Positions 36,829-46,584 of a stretch of 64,000 bases of DNA are shown here, one piece after another. Source of the stretch: UA16 sp002292325 (lineage in GTDB: Bacteria; Bacteroidota; Bacteroidia; Flavobacteriales_D; Sanyastnellaceae); the NCBI GenBank assembly GCA_943788645.1, contig CALSRC010000004.1, positions 62,001-126,000 of the forward strand, given 5' to 3'. The notes under the pieces were generated by a model. It ran no database searches. It was not told the origin of the DNA and was given only the letters and a program-made list of their open reading frames with translations. The position numbers were made by a program, and so were the translations under genes. Positions within the stretch are counted from its first letter, which is position 1. Each line of letters begins with the position of its first letter.

Positions 36829-38946
36829 ATGATTCGAGCGATTTCACGCCCAAGCCTGCTGTTGATTTTTTGTAGTATCCAGTTTTTTGCAAGCGCTAAG
36901 GAAGGCATGTGGATTCCTACGTTGCTGCAGGCCGTGGAAGGGGATATGCAATCCATGGGGATGCACCTTTCTGCGGAGGATATCTACAGCATCAATGAGG
37001 GAAGTTTGAAGGATGCGATCGTGCATTTCAATGGAGGATGTACGGCTGAAATGGTCAGCGCTGAAGGGCTTCTTTTGACCAATCACCACTGTGGTTATGG
37101 TCAAATTGCGTTCCACAGCACGGTGGAACATGATTACTTGACGGATGGTTTTTGGGCCATGACGCGAGCGGATGAGTTGCCTAATTCAAACTTGGTAGCG
37201 ACGTTTATCGATCGCATTGTGGATGTTTCAGCGGCTCTCGCGAACTCGGCCGATTTGAAATTGACCAAAGCGGACTTGATCCGCGAGGCGACGGAAGGAA
37301 CGGGGTTGGATGCGGAAATTGTTGCGTTCGACTTTGGGAATAGCCACTACCTCATAACAACCAAAACTTACCGGGACGTCCGATTGGTAGGGGCACCTCC
37401 TTCTGCCGTTGGGAAATTTGGAGGGGACACGGACAATTGGGTTTGGCCGCGACATACAGGGGACTTCAGTATGTTTCGGATTTATGCGGATTCTGATAAT
37501 GAGCCTGCCGACTACGACCTTGATAACATTCCCTACCGTCCAAAGCATCATTTGCCTGTGGACATTGGCGGTGTGAAGGAAGGTGATTTTACGATGGTCT
37601 TTGGTTTTCCAGGACGGACAGAGCAATACCTCACCAGCGATGCAGTCAATTATGTGGTGGAGACCTTGAATCCTGCTAGAATTGATATGAGGAATGAATC
37701 GCTTGCCGTGGTCAATTTGGCCCGGACCCAATCGGCTGCATTGCGCATTGCCTATGCGGATAAGCAAAGCTCCATAGCCAATGCGTGGAAGAAATGGATT
37801 GGTCAAAACAAGGGCTTGAAAGAACTCGATGCTATTGGCAAGAAGTTGGCGTTGGAGGCGGAATTTATGGAACGAGCGGAATTACAAGGAAATGTTGAAT
37901 ACATGCAGCTCATTTCACTAATGCACGCGGCGAATGACGAGAGGGCACCGTACATGCTGGCGAGAAGTTTATTCATTGAGTGGGTATACTACGGGCCTGA
38001 TGTTTTGAATTATGCTTGGTCTTTTGCTGCCTTGATTGAAAAATGGGAAGCTTTGGAAGAAGCGGATGCATTGGATGAGACCATTGAAAAACTTAAATCG
38101 CAGACTGCGGACCATTTCCGCCAATACGATGCGGCGGTGGATGAGGGACTTATGGCCGCTTTAGTCCACCCATATTTGGAGCATGTCGGTGCTGAATTTG
38201 TTCCTGATGCAATGGAAGAGGCAGCAACTGATGCTGAGGGATGGTCAGAAAAGCTATTTGAAAAGTCAATATTTGACAACCAAATGAACATGGAATTGCT
38301 CTTGTCCAGGGCGAGTCAGAAGTCGTTTGCAAAACTGAAGAAAGACCCAGTCTTCCAATTCATCAAGTCGCTCCGGAAATCGTATTTTGAAAAGGTAGCG
38401 CCCGGATATGGCGCGTCTTCTACTCGCCTGGATTCATTGACAGGTCAGTACACCGTAGCATTACGTTCCTTATTTCCGGAGCGCGCTTTTTTTCCGGATG
38501 CGAATAGCACATTGCGTTTGACTTACGGAAAGGTCGAAGGGTCGTCTCCATACGACGGGATGATTTACCAGCCGTTTACGACTGCTCAAGGCTTGCTCCA
38601 GAAGTATTTGCCCGGAGACGCTGATTTCGATTTGCCCTTGGGCTTGGTCGAAGCGCTGCGTTCAGAAGATTGGGGCGATTACGCTGATTCGAACGGGGAG
38701 TTGCCTGTTTGCTTCACTGGTTCGAATCATACAACGGGAGGGAATTCAGGTTCTCCAGCCATCGACGGAGACGGACATTTGGTGGGCATCAACTTCGATC
38801 GTTCATGGGAATCCACCATGAGTGACATTCTGTTCGACGGGTCTCGATGCCGAAACATCATGGTTGACATTCGGTATGTGCTGTGGATTACAGATGTCTA
38901 TGCAGGCGCAGGGCACCTTGTAGAGGAAATGGATGTGGTCCGCTGA
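36829..38946 (+). CDS. S46-family dipeptidyl-peptidase, DPP11-like
   Basis: A 705-aa periplasmic peptidase with a signal peptide (LLLIFCSIQFFASA). The chymotrypsin-like triad is visible: His in TNHHCGYGQI near 86, Asp in GDTDNWVWPRHTGDF near 210, Ser in GGNSGSPA near 643. The substrate-pocket region reads NFDRSWESTMSDI, with an Arg where, as I recall, DPP11 enzymes (acidic P1) have Arg and DPP7 has Gly, so I favour cleavage after Asp or Glu. It would feed dipeptides from protein breakdown. TATCTTCA upstream (near 36797) may be the promoter. Confidence 0.9.
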   Translation: MIRAISRPSLLLIFCSIQFFASAKEGMWIPTLLQAVEGDMQSMGMHLSAEDIYSINEGSLKDAIVHFNGGCTAEMVSAEGLLLTNHHCGYGQIAFHSTVEHDYLTDGFWAMTRADELPNSNLVATFIDRIVDVSAALANSADLKLTKADLIREATEGTGLDAEIVAFDFGNSHYLITTKTYRDVRLVGAPPSAVGKFGGDTDNWVWPRHTGDFSMFRIYADSDNEPADYDLDNIPYRPKHHLPVDIGGVKEGDFTMVFGFPGRTEQYLTSDAVNYVVETLNPARIDMRNESLAVVNLARTQSAALRIAYADKQSSIANAWKKWIGQNKGLKELDAIGKKLALEAEFMERAELQGNVEYMQLISLMHAANDERAPYMLARSLFIEWVYYGPDVLNYAWSFAALIEKWEALEEADALDETIEKLKSQTADHFRQYDAAVDEGLMAALVHPYLEHVGAEFVPDAMEEAATDAEGWSEKLFEKSIFDNQMNMELLLSRASQKSFAKLKKDPVFQFIKSLRKSYFEKVAPGYGASSTRLDSLTGQYTVALRSLFPERAFFPDANSTLRLTYGKVEGSSPYDGMIYQPFTTAQGLLQKYLPGDADFDLPLGLVEALRSEDWGDYADSNGELPVCFTGSNHTTGGNSGSPAIDGDGHLVGINFDRSWESTMSDILFDGSRCRNIMVDIRYVLWITDVYAGAGHLVEEMDVVR

Positions 38947-38954
38947 TAAGCGAA

Positions 38955-39083
38955 TCAGGCAAGGAAAGAGATCACAGTAATGAGAAGTCCGAAGATAATA
39001 ACAGCGAAAACCACGGGGCCTCCGATTTCATTTTGCTCGGGCTCACCTTGGTGCCCGTGGTCGTGAGATGGGTCATGTTCCAT
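38955..39083 (-). CDS. 42-aa single-span membrane protein
   Basis: A short gene: ATG at 39083, TGA at 38955-38957. The product has a His-rich acidic N-terminus (MEHDPSHDHGHQGEPEQN) and one hydrophobic helix of about 22 residues reaching the C-terminus. A TAATTTTG box stands four bases before the ATG, exactly as for nine other genes here, which is the best argument that it is real. The His-rich tail could bind metal. It converges on the S46 peptidase gene. No family is recognised. Confidence 0.7.
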   Translation of the reverse strand: MEHDPSHDHGHQGEPEQNEIGGPVVFAVIIFGLLITVISFLA

Positions 39084-39087
39084 GCAA

Positions 39088-39095
39088 CAAAATTA
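39088..39095 (-). promoter_or_regulatory. TAnnTTTG box four bases before the 42-aa gene
   Basis: On the minus strand TAATTTTG, then TTGC, then ATG at 39083. Confidence 0.55.
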
Positions 39096-39206
39096 AGCGA
39101 ATAATTTTCTTCTTTTCCACAGGTGATGTGCAACCATCTCGGGATTTCTAAGGTTCGTCTGTAAAGGATTGATTATCTTCGACCTCTGACCTGAAATTGA
39201 ATTCCA

Positions 39207-42132
39207 ATGCCTGATTCTCGAACTGTCTTTCCAAGCGAGTGCTTTTTGTTATGTCTGGTTGTTATCGTTTTTTTTTTTCCCCTTACAACCTTTGCGCAAT
39301 GTGCTGATAGTGAAACCACCATTGAGGTAGTGATCGAGCCAGATAATTGGCCGAACGAAATATCCTGGGAATTATCCTTTGCCGGAGAACTAATTGCTTC
39401 AGGCGCAGCCGAAGGCGACACGATTTGTTTTGATGCGGGCATCGATGAGCCTTGCCTGTTGTTTTCAATCTTTGATTCGTATGGCGATGGCATTTATTCC
39501 CCAGGTGGATATTGGCTGTATCAGGATGGCATTCAAATTGCGACGGGTAATGACTACGGCTACGGAGAGTCCATTAGCTTCGATTGTGCTCCAGGCGCCA
39601 CGTGCAATGATGCGATGACATTGTCCGAGTCGGATTATGGAACGGTTATGCAAGAAGAAAGCAACGCATGGTATGTTTTCACCCCACCCCCAAAACGGGA
39701 TGTATTCGCTCTCAACCTGCGAATCCACTTGCGATACCCGGTTGTGGATTTATGACTACTGCAACATGGGCAACTTCGATAACACGAATGAAGGATCCAT
39801 TTATTACGATGATGAAGAGGGAGGATGTGGGGAACAGGCGAATTTGACGGTTCTGCTGCAAGGCGGTGTTCCCTATTGGATCCGCATGGGCTTGGGCTCA
39901 CCCGATTACACAACCTTGGTTTCATTGGCGTCCAATTGGTCATTCAATGATTCGGGAGAGGATTTAGGAGCTTCTTGGTTGGATGCAGCATTTGACGTGT
40001 CAACTTGGGAGACGGGCCCTGCAGAATTGGGCTATGGAGATGGAGATGAGGCAACGGAAGTTTCGTATGGAGGAAATGCAACTGATAAGCACATTACTAC
40101 CTATTTCCGTCAAAGTTTCGATTTCACAGGAGAGGCCGGTGCCAACGTCGCAGGTCTGCTTCGCCTACGACGCGATGATGGTGCAATTGTTTATGTGAAT
40201 GGCGTTGAGGTGATGCGCTCAAACATGCCCGATGGCCTGGTTAACTTCGAGACCACCGCACTGGGTACCATGGAGGGTACGAATGAGACCGTTTTAAACG
40301 AACACCCCGTCCTGTTGAACTTAGTTCCAGGCGAAAATACGGTTGCGGTTGAAATTCATCAGGCCAATTCCACGAGCTCAGACATCAGTTTTGATATGGA
40401 ATTGTTGATTGAAGACCCCAATGGGACTTGTTCAGCGGGCTTCGACTGGCAATTTGAATTTGTTGGGCCGCCTACCGGATGCATGGATGAATCGGCATGC
40501 AATTACAATCCCTTGGCTGAAGTAGACAGTGGGGACTGTGTATACCCCGGTGATCCGAACTGCACGGGTCCAGACTTGATTGTGAGTTCTCAGGCGATTG
40601 TGAACAGCCTTTCATCTCAAGTAATGCAGGTCAGTGAAACCGATTGCTACATCGAAGAGGGGTGCCTCAATGGTTACGGTGATCGGGAATTGGTCCGTTT
40701 TACAACACATATATTGAACATTGGGGATTTAGATTACTACATCGGAGTCCCTAGTCAGGCGGAGAACAATCAGTTTGAATGGGGTGATTGTCACAGTCAT
40801 TGGCACCACCAAGGGTACGCGAAATACGACTTATTCACGATGGAGGGACAGCTCATCCCCATCGGTTTTAAAAACGGATTTTGTGTAATGGACCTCGAAT
40901 GCAGCGGCGGAGGTACGGCTCAATATGGTTGCGGAAACATGGGCATCTCTGCTGGATGTGGAGACATTTATGGGTCAGGATTGAGTTGCCAATGGATTGA
41001 TGTCACCGAAGTGGCGGATGGAACGTATTACCTGCTGGTCCGGGCCAATTATGATTTCATTCCCGATGCCTTAGGTCACGCCGAGAATTCGTATGACAAT
41101 AACCATGCGGCGGTTTGCATCAACTTGGATCGAACTTCGGGTGAACTTCTCGTCGAAACCATCGAAGGATGCGAGCCATTCGATGACTGCATGGGCATTG
41201 AATTTGGGACGGCGGTATCCGATTGCAATGGGGATTGCAATGGCAGCGCGATCATGGGTGACCTTGATGCAAATGGTGCACAAGAATTTGCGGATGCGGT
41301 AGCTTATGTGGAGCAAATTCTGGGAAATGATATCGAAGCCTTGCCTTGCACAGACATCGACCAGGACGATGAAATCACGGTAACCGATGCGGCTCATCTT
41401 GCTTTGTGTCAACATTTTAATGTTCTGCATGAACATCCGGATAGCTTGGGCTACCACGACAAGTGTAACTTTCCCGTAAACCACATTGTGAATCCGTTCG
41501 ATACTGTTCGCTTTACCATCGGAGCGGTGAACTGGGGCCAACAGTACATGGACATCCATGTCCATAATCCGAACAATAGAATGGTCGGTTACCAGTTTTC
41601 CATGAGCGGAATGTCTATTTCATCCGCGGTGAGTATTGCGGACCCCATTGAGTATCCAATCACTCCGTCATTCACTCCAGGCGGAGTCGAGGTAATCGGG
41701 TTATCCTATGATAACATGAGCTTTCCAAAGCATTATGAATATGCGCCTTTGGTTCGATTGTATTGGTCGGCCGTTGAAGATGAAGTTTGCATTGATTTCA
41801 TCACCGATGTCGTCAATGAGAGTTATCACAATACTTTGACGGTCATCGAGGAAGGGTGTGTCACGGCAAGTGGAGTTGCGGAGAGCATTGATGCCGAAGC
41901 GCCCATGCTGTATCCGAACCCTATGAAGGCCATGGCCACGTTGCGTTTTGCGAATCCTACCCGCGAGCCGATGCAACTTATTATTTCGGATGCGACTGGG
42001 AGAGTTGTATATGATGAATTTGTAAACGGTACCTCACACGTGATTCAACGAAACGGATTGAGAAGCGGCGCCTATTTCTATACGTTGCGAAGTGAATCGA
42101 GATCATTCACTGGTCGATTGAACATCCAATAA
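39207..42132 (+). CDS. T9SS-secreted protein with a lysyl oxidase domain (one frameshift)
   Basis: Corrected length 974 aa; an extra C in CCCCC 39687-39691 breaks the frame. Signal peptide near 15-31; beta domains to about 410, including a galactose-binding-like one; one Cys-rich GCMD repeat near 425; then a lysyl oxidase domain (about 455-645). It has the copper triad as CHSHWHHQGYAKYDLF (His529, 531, 533), Lys555 in GFKNGFC and Tyr588 in DIYGSGLSCQWIDVTEV. These match the LOX copper site and the Lys and Tyr that form the lysine tyrosylquinone cofactor. A dockerin-like pair (GDLDANG, TDIDQDDE) lies near 683-740 and a type A sorting domain from LYPNP near 900. It should oxidise lysines or amines outside the cell. 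Confidence 0.85.
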
Positions 42133-42154
42133 AATTGATTGTAGCACTTGTAAG

Positions 42155-45100
42155 ATGAAAAAGTTTTTATTCACCGGTCTGCTGGCAATCCTTTTGGGGT
42201 TGAGTGCATCGGCCCAAGTAGTTATCAATGAGTTTTCAGCCTCCAATTACACGTTGGGTGTCAATGGCGATAACGAGGATTTCATTGAATTTTATAACGA
42301 AGGACCCACTCAAGTAGATTTGGAGGGGTATTTCTTATCCGATAATCCGGATAACCCGGATATGTTTGAGATTCCGGCAGGAACGACCATCAATGCTGGC
42401 GGATATTTGCTAATCATTTGTTCAAATGAGGGCGAGGTTCCGGAGAATTTATACGTAGGCGGTAACCTGAATACCAACTTCAAAATCACGCAAACGATGG
42501 GTGAGTCACTCGTCTTTTCGGATCCCAATGGCAATGTCTTGGAATCGTACACATTTTATGAGGATTGGACGCCAACTCAAGCGGATCACAGTTGGGCACG
42601 GGATCAAAACGGTGTCATGGGACAATGGAAGGTTTGCACCAATCCAACACCAGGCGGGGGAGTAGCAGCCGATTTATTTGATGAATACGCCCCGACTCCT
42701 GGATTTGAACAGGAGGCAGGTTACTACCCTGGAGGAACCAATGTAACCCTCACGGCACCTGCTGGATTCGATATCCGCTATACGCTCGATGGGTATGCAC
42801 CCAATGCGGGCAGTGCACTTTACAGCGGTTCTATTGCGGTCAATCAAACGACCGTCATTCGCGCTCGGTGCTTCGATCCAAATGGGGATTTTGCGGACTC
42901 ACACATCACGACCAATACGTATTTCACAGGCGACGATGCACACACCATCATGGTGGTCTCTGTTTCGGGCGATGAGCAGGAGGACGGCAACTGGCCCGGT
43001 GGATGGGGAGGTGGTGCCGATGAGCCCTGCCATGTGGAGTTTTTCAATCCGGATGGTTCTTTTTGGTGCGAGGCTTCGGGTGATTCCAATGAACACGGAA
43101 ACGACTCCAATGCTTATCCGCAAAAAGGGTTTGATTACATCACCCGGGATCAAATGGGGCACAGCTACGCCATTACCCAGCCTTTGTTTCATGTCAAGGA
43201 ACGCGATGCATATCAACGATTGATTTTCAAGGCAGCGGCAAACGACAACTACCCAAGTTCAGGTGGCGGGCACATTCGGGATGCATACGTGCAGACGTTG
43301 AGCCATTTGGCAGATTTGAAAATCGATGAGCGAACCAACGAAAGCTGCATTGTTTATTTAAACGGTGAGTATTGGGGGGTGTATGAGATACGGGAGAAAG
43401 TGGACGACCTGGATTTTACCACGGAATACTATGATCAGCCACGGCACTTCGTCGATTTTATCAAGACGTGGGGTGGCACTTGGGTCGAATATGGAAGCAG
43501 CAACGATTGGATGCCATTTGTCAATTTTGTCACGGGACAAGACATGACCGATGCGGACAATTATGACTACGTTGAGAGTGTATTCAATACCATGAGCTTA
43601 ATCGATTATGTCTTACTCAATTCCTTTACCGTTTGCGCGGATTGGTTGAATTGGAACACGGCATGGTGGCGAGGGCGTCATCCGGATGGGAGTGGTAAAA
43701 AGTGGAGGTATGCTCTGTGGGACATGGACAATACATTTGGACATGGAGCCAATTACACGGGAATTCCCTCTCAATCAGCTGACGCAGATCCTTGCAATCC
43801 GGAATCTTTAAACAACCCGGGTGGACAAGGTCACATTCCAATTTTCAATGCATTGCTCGAAAACGAAGATTTCTGGGCTACTTACATCAACCGATGGGCT
43901 GACCTGAGTAACACCCACTTCAGCTGCGAGAACATGAATGCTGTTTTGGACAGCATGATCATGGTCATCGAGCCTGAAATGGACCGTCACATGGACCGTT
44001 GGGGAGGCAATTACGCCCAATGGGAAGCCAATGTGCAGGAAATCCATGATTTCATTGATGATCGATGTGCCGAGACCTTGATTGGTGGCATCGAAGATTG
44101 CTACGATGTGGAATCCGTGACGCTCACGCTCATCATTGATGGGCTGGGTGATGTACAAGTAAATTCCGTAGAAATTGGACCGTATGATGTCCCTATGGAT
44201 GCGACCTATTTTGCAGGGGTCCCGATGGACTTAACGGCGGAAGAGTCGTACGGTGAGATTTTTCTTTTTTGGGAGGTCGTTGAAGGTGATATTGCTTTGG
44301 CTGACCCCTCCAACCCGAACTTGGGATTCACCTTGACCGGCGATGCAACATTGGTTGCTTATTTTGCCTCCAATGCCGACCCTCAAGAGTTGACTTTTGT
44401 TGTTGACCCTCCCGGAGCAGGTGAAATATATGTGGATGGCTCTGCCTTGCTTGAATATCCTGCCACAGAATTGTTAACCTATGGTGGGCATGATCTGCAG
44501 GCTGTCGGATTGGATGAATGGCATGTATTCACGGGATGGACCTCTACAGGACCCGATGTGAATCCATCTATGACTTCCAGCGAAGGAACCATTTCCGTTA
44601 CACAGTCGGCTACCATTACGGCTCACTTTGATGTTATTGAACATGCTGATTTGAAAGTTCGCGTCGAACCTGCTAACACGGGAATCGTGCGCATTGAGGG
44701 CGGTGCACTCATTGTAACGGACGAATGGGAAGGCGGGCTGGAGATATCCGGTTTGTTGAATGCGGAGGCTGCTCCGATTGAAAATTGGGCCTTTGATCGT
44801 TGGGAAATAGCCTATTCAGATCCCAACCCAGGACCGACTTCGGCGAGCATTACGCTGCCCAACCAAGATCAAGAGGAACTCGTCGCCTACTTCACACCCA
44901 TTGAATTTGCTATCTACGTGCCGAATTCGTTTAGCCCCAATAACGATGGATTAAACGATGCCTTTTTACCGGTGGGAGAATCGTTCATGACGGAGTCCTA
45001 TCACTTGCTCGTGATCAACCGATGGGGCGAAAAGGTCTTTGAATCATTCAATCCCTTGGAACCGTGGATCGGTGAGCATCAGTCGGGCGGACATTTCGTT

Positions 45101-45193
45101 CGTGACGGACAATTCATGTACCGTCTCGAAGTGCAGTCTGTACACGAGATGGTTCCTCGGACCTATTCTGGTACAGTCAACGTCGTTCGTTGA
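42155..45193 (+). CDS. T9SS-secreted CotH-kinase protein with lamin-tail and chitobiase-like domains
   Basis: A 1012-aa protein with a signal peptide (FLFTGLLAILLGLSASA). A lamin-tail domain (VVINEFSASN ... FIEFYNEGP) spans about 20-140, a chitobiase C-terminal-like domain (YYPGGTNVTLTAPAGFDIRY) about 190-270, and a CotH kinase domain about 280-640 with IRDAYVQTLSHL, VYLNGEYWGVYEIREKVD and WRYALWDMDNTFG. Two BACON-like beta segments follow, then a gliding-motility-type CTD (FSPNNDGLNDAF, INRWGEKVFES), the type B sorting signal. CotH kinases phosphorylate secreted proteins. It lies 22 bases after the lysyl oxidase gene, so the two are likely co-transcribed. Confidence 0.88.
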   Translation: MKKFLFTGLLAILLGLSASAQVVINEFSASNYTLGVNGDNEDFIEFYNEGPTQVDLEGYFLSDNPDNPDMFEIPAGTTINAGGYLLIICSNEGEVPENLYVGGNLNTNFKITQTMGESLVFSDPNGNVLESYTFYEDWTPTQADHSWARDQNGVMGQWKVCTNPTPGGGVAADLFDEYAPTPGFEQEAGYYPGGTNVTLTAPAGFDIRYTLDGYAPNAGSALYSGSIAVNQTTVIRARCFDPNGDFADSHITTNTYFTGDDAHTIMVVSVSGDEQEDGNWPGGWGGGADEPCHVEFFNPDGSFWCEASGDSNEHGNDSNAYPQKGFDYITRDQMGHSYAITQPLFHVKERDAYQRLIFKAAANDNYPSSGGGHIRDAYVQTLSHLADLKIDERTNESCIVYLNGEYWGVYEIREKVDDLDFTTEYYDQPRHFVDFIKTWGGTWVEYGSSNDWMPFVNFVTGQDMTDADNYDYVESVFNTMSLIDYVLLNSFTVCADWLNWNTAWWRGRHPDGSGKKWRYALWDMDNTFGHGANYTGIPSQSADADPCNPESLNNPGGQGHIPIFNALLENEDFWATYINRWADLSNTHFSCENMNAVLDSMIMVIEPEMDRHMDRWGGNYAQWEANVQEIHDFIDDRCAETLIGGIEDCYDVESVTLTLIIDGLGDVQVNSVEIGPYDVPMDATYFAGVPMDLTAEESYGEIFLFWEVVEGDIALADPSNPNLGFTLTGDATLVAYFASNADPQELTFVVDPPGAGEIYVDGSALLEYPATELLTYGGHDLQAVGLDEWHVFTGWTSTGPDVNPSMTSSEGTISVTQSATITAHFDVIEHADLKVRVEPANTGIVRIEGGALIVTDEWEGGLEISGLLNAEAAPIENWAFDRWEIAYSDPNPGPTSASITLPNQDQEELVAYFTPIEFAIYVPNSFSPNNDGLNDAFLPVGESFMTESYHLLVINRWGEKVFESFNPLEPWIGEHQSGGHFVRDGQFMYRLEVQSVHEMVPRTYSGTVNVVR

Positions 45194-45265
45194 GTGAGCG
45201 CCGATGCAACACGGCTACCAAAAATACATGCAGAAGCACGGTGTGCCTTCAAATCAGTCTAGGGG

Positions 45266-45718
45266 ATGAAGACCATACGTTGGATTTTGACTTATCCGCT
45301 TGCAATTGCCGTAGGAGCGACGTTCATGCTTTGGTTGCACAATCTTTCTGGACAATTGATTCCTGAGGCTGCGTTGGAATTGCTTCCATTGGGCGATCAA
45401 GAGGCCATGAAGTCTCACATTTTAGCACTGCCTGCTTCAGCAAAATGGTCTGTTATGTTTTCGCACTGGCTTGGAACGGCATCTGCTGCTGCCGTGGCGA
45501 TGATTTTGGCCCCCGTAAGTTTGGATTGGATTAAGAGCAAGCCCACATGGCTCGCGACCCTACCTGGTTCAGTCATGGGGTTGTTCTTTTTGATCGGTGG
45601 GATAGCGAATGCCACTTCGATTCCGATGCCCGCGTGGATGCTGATTACAGATTTAGCGGGTTATTTTCCAATGGGATTTCTTGCGGCCCGAGTGATGCTC
45701 AAAGCCTGGAAAGCTTAA
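45266..45718 (+). CDS. Small four-helix membrane protein, hypothetical
   Basis: A 150-aa protein with about four hydrophobic helices (near 8-25, 65-85, 97-118 and 122-142). No catalytic or transport motif is seen. It begins 72 bases after the CotH gene, so read-through from that operon is possible. It overlaps the convergent EamA transporter by 4 bases. Family not recognised. Confidence 0.7.
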   Translation: MKTIRWILTYPLAIAVGATFMLWLHNLSGQLIPEAALELLPLGDQEAMKSHILALPASAKWSVMFSHWLGTASAAAVAMILAPVSLDWIKSKPTWLATLPGSVMGLFFLIGGIANATSIPMPAWMLITDLAGYFPMGFLAARVMLKAWKA

Positions 45719-46584
45719 CCTGCGCGCTGTTCCCAACGGCGCTTTAGGACCGTATTCAAGGTGACCGAAGCGATGACAATCGCCATGCCGACCAAAGCCC
45801 AGTGATTCAGGCGCTCGTCGAACAGGAGCAGACCAAAGACCAGGGCCAAGACCGCACCAAAATACTTAAAAGGCATGATGACATTGGCCTGTCCTTGGTG
45901 CAGGGCAAATGTCATGGCGATTTGTGCAATCACACTGAGTAAACCTACCGCCAGTGCCAAGAGCCATTCCTGGCCGACAGGCGCTACCCAGGAGAATGCC
46001 GTCCAGCTGCCTGTAACGGGCACAGCGACCAAATGAAACCAAATGACAACGCCTACAGGGTGATCAGTTTCTCGACATTTCATCGTGGCGAGGTAAGCCA
46101 CTGCCGCTGCCATTGCACTAATAACTCCGAGTGAAAAATAAAACCAATTGATGCGTGGGTCAAATCCTTTGACCATCAAGATGCCCAAAAATGCCGTTGC
46201 AAAAAAAGCCCATTGTATCGGCCTCATAGACCGCTGTCCGTCGAAATATCGAGCCAACAGTACCGTGAAAATTGGGGAAAGGTATTGGATGACCGTTGCG
46301 CTTGCAATGGGAATAAACCGCAGAGTATGAAAAAAAGTGGCAAGACCAATGGTTCCGAAAATACCTCGGATCAGGAGCCATTTGCGGTTGACCCCAAAAA
46401 TCGGATAACCCTTCCACCACAACCATCCCCCCGTAAGAACGAGGGAAACGATGGATCGCAGAAATACCAACTCCTGCGTAGGCAGATGCGCCAGCGCCTT
46501 GACGCAGAGGTTTGCAGCGGTATACAATAGGGTAGCCAATACCATCCATGCTACCCCTGCTGTCGCTTTGTTTGAATTCATCAC
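45715..46584 (-). CDS. EamA/DMT-family transporter
   Basis: A 289-aa membrane protein with ten helices in two EamA repeats. The conserved first repeat end (IASATVIQYLSPIFTVLLARYF) and second repeat end (ALHQGQANVIMPFKYFGAVLALVFG, FDERL) match drug/metabolite exporters. The substrate is unknown. Its ATG overlaps the stop of the IcmF-type mutase by 4 bases, so it is translated from the same mRNA. Confidence 0.9.
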   Translation of the reverse strand: MMNSNKATAGVAWMVLATLLYTAANLCVKALAHLPTQELVFLRSIVSLVLTGGWLWWKGYPIFGVNRKWLLIRGIFGTIGLATFFHTLRFIPIASATVIQYLSPIFTVLLARYFDGQRSMRPIQWAFFATAFLGILMVKGFDPRINWFYFSLGVISAMAAAVAYLATMKCRETDHPVGVVIWFHLVAVPVTGSWTAFSWVAPVGQEWLLALAVGLLSVIAQIAMTFALHQGQANVIMPFKYFGAVLALVFGLLLFDERLNHWALVGMAIVIASVTLNTVLKRRWEQRAG

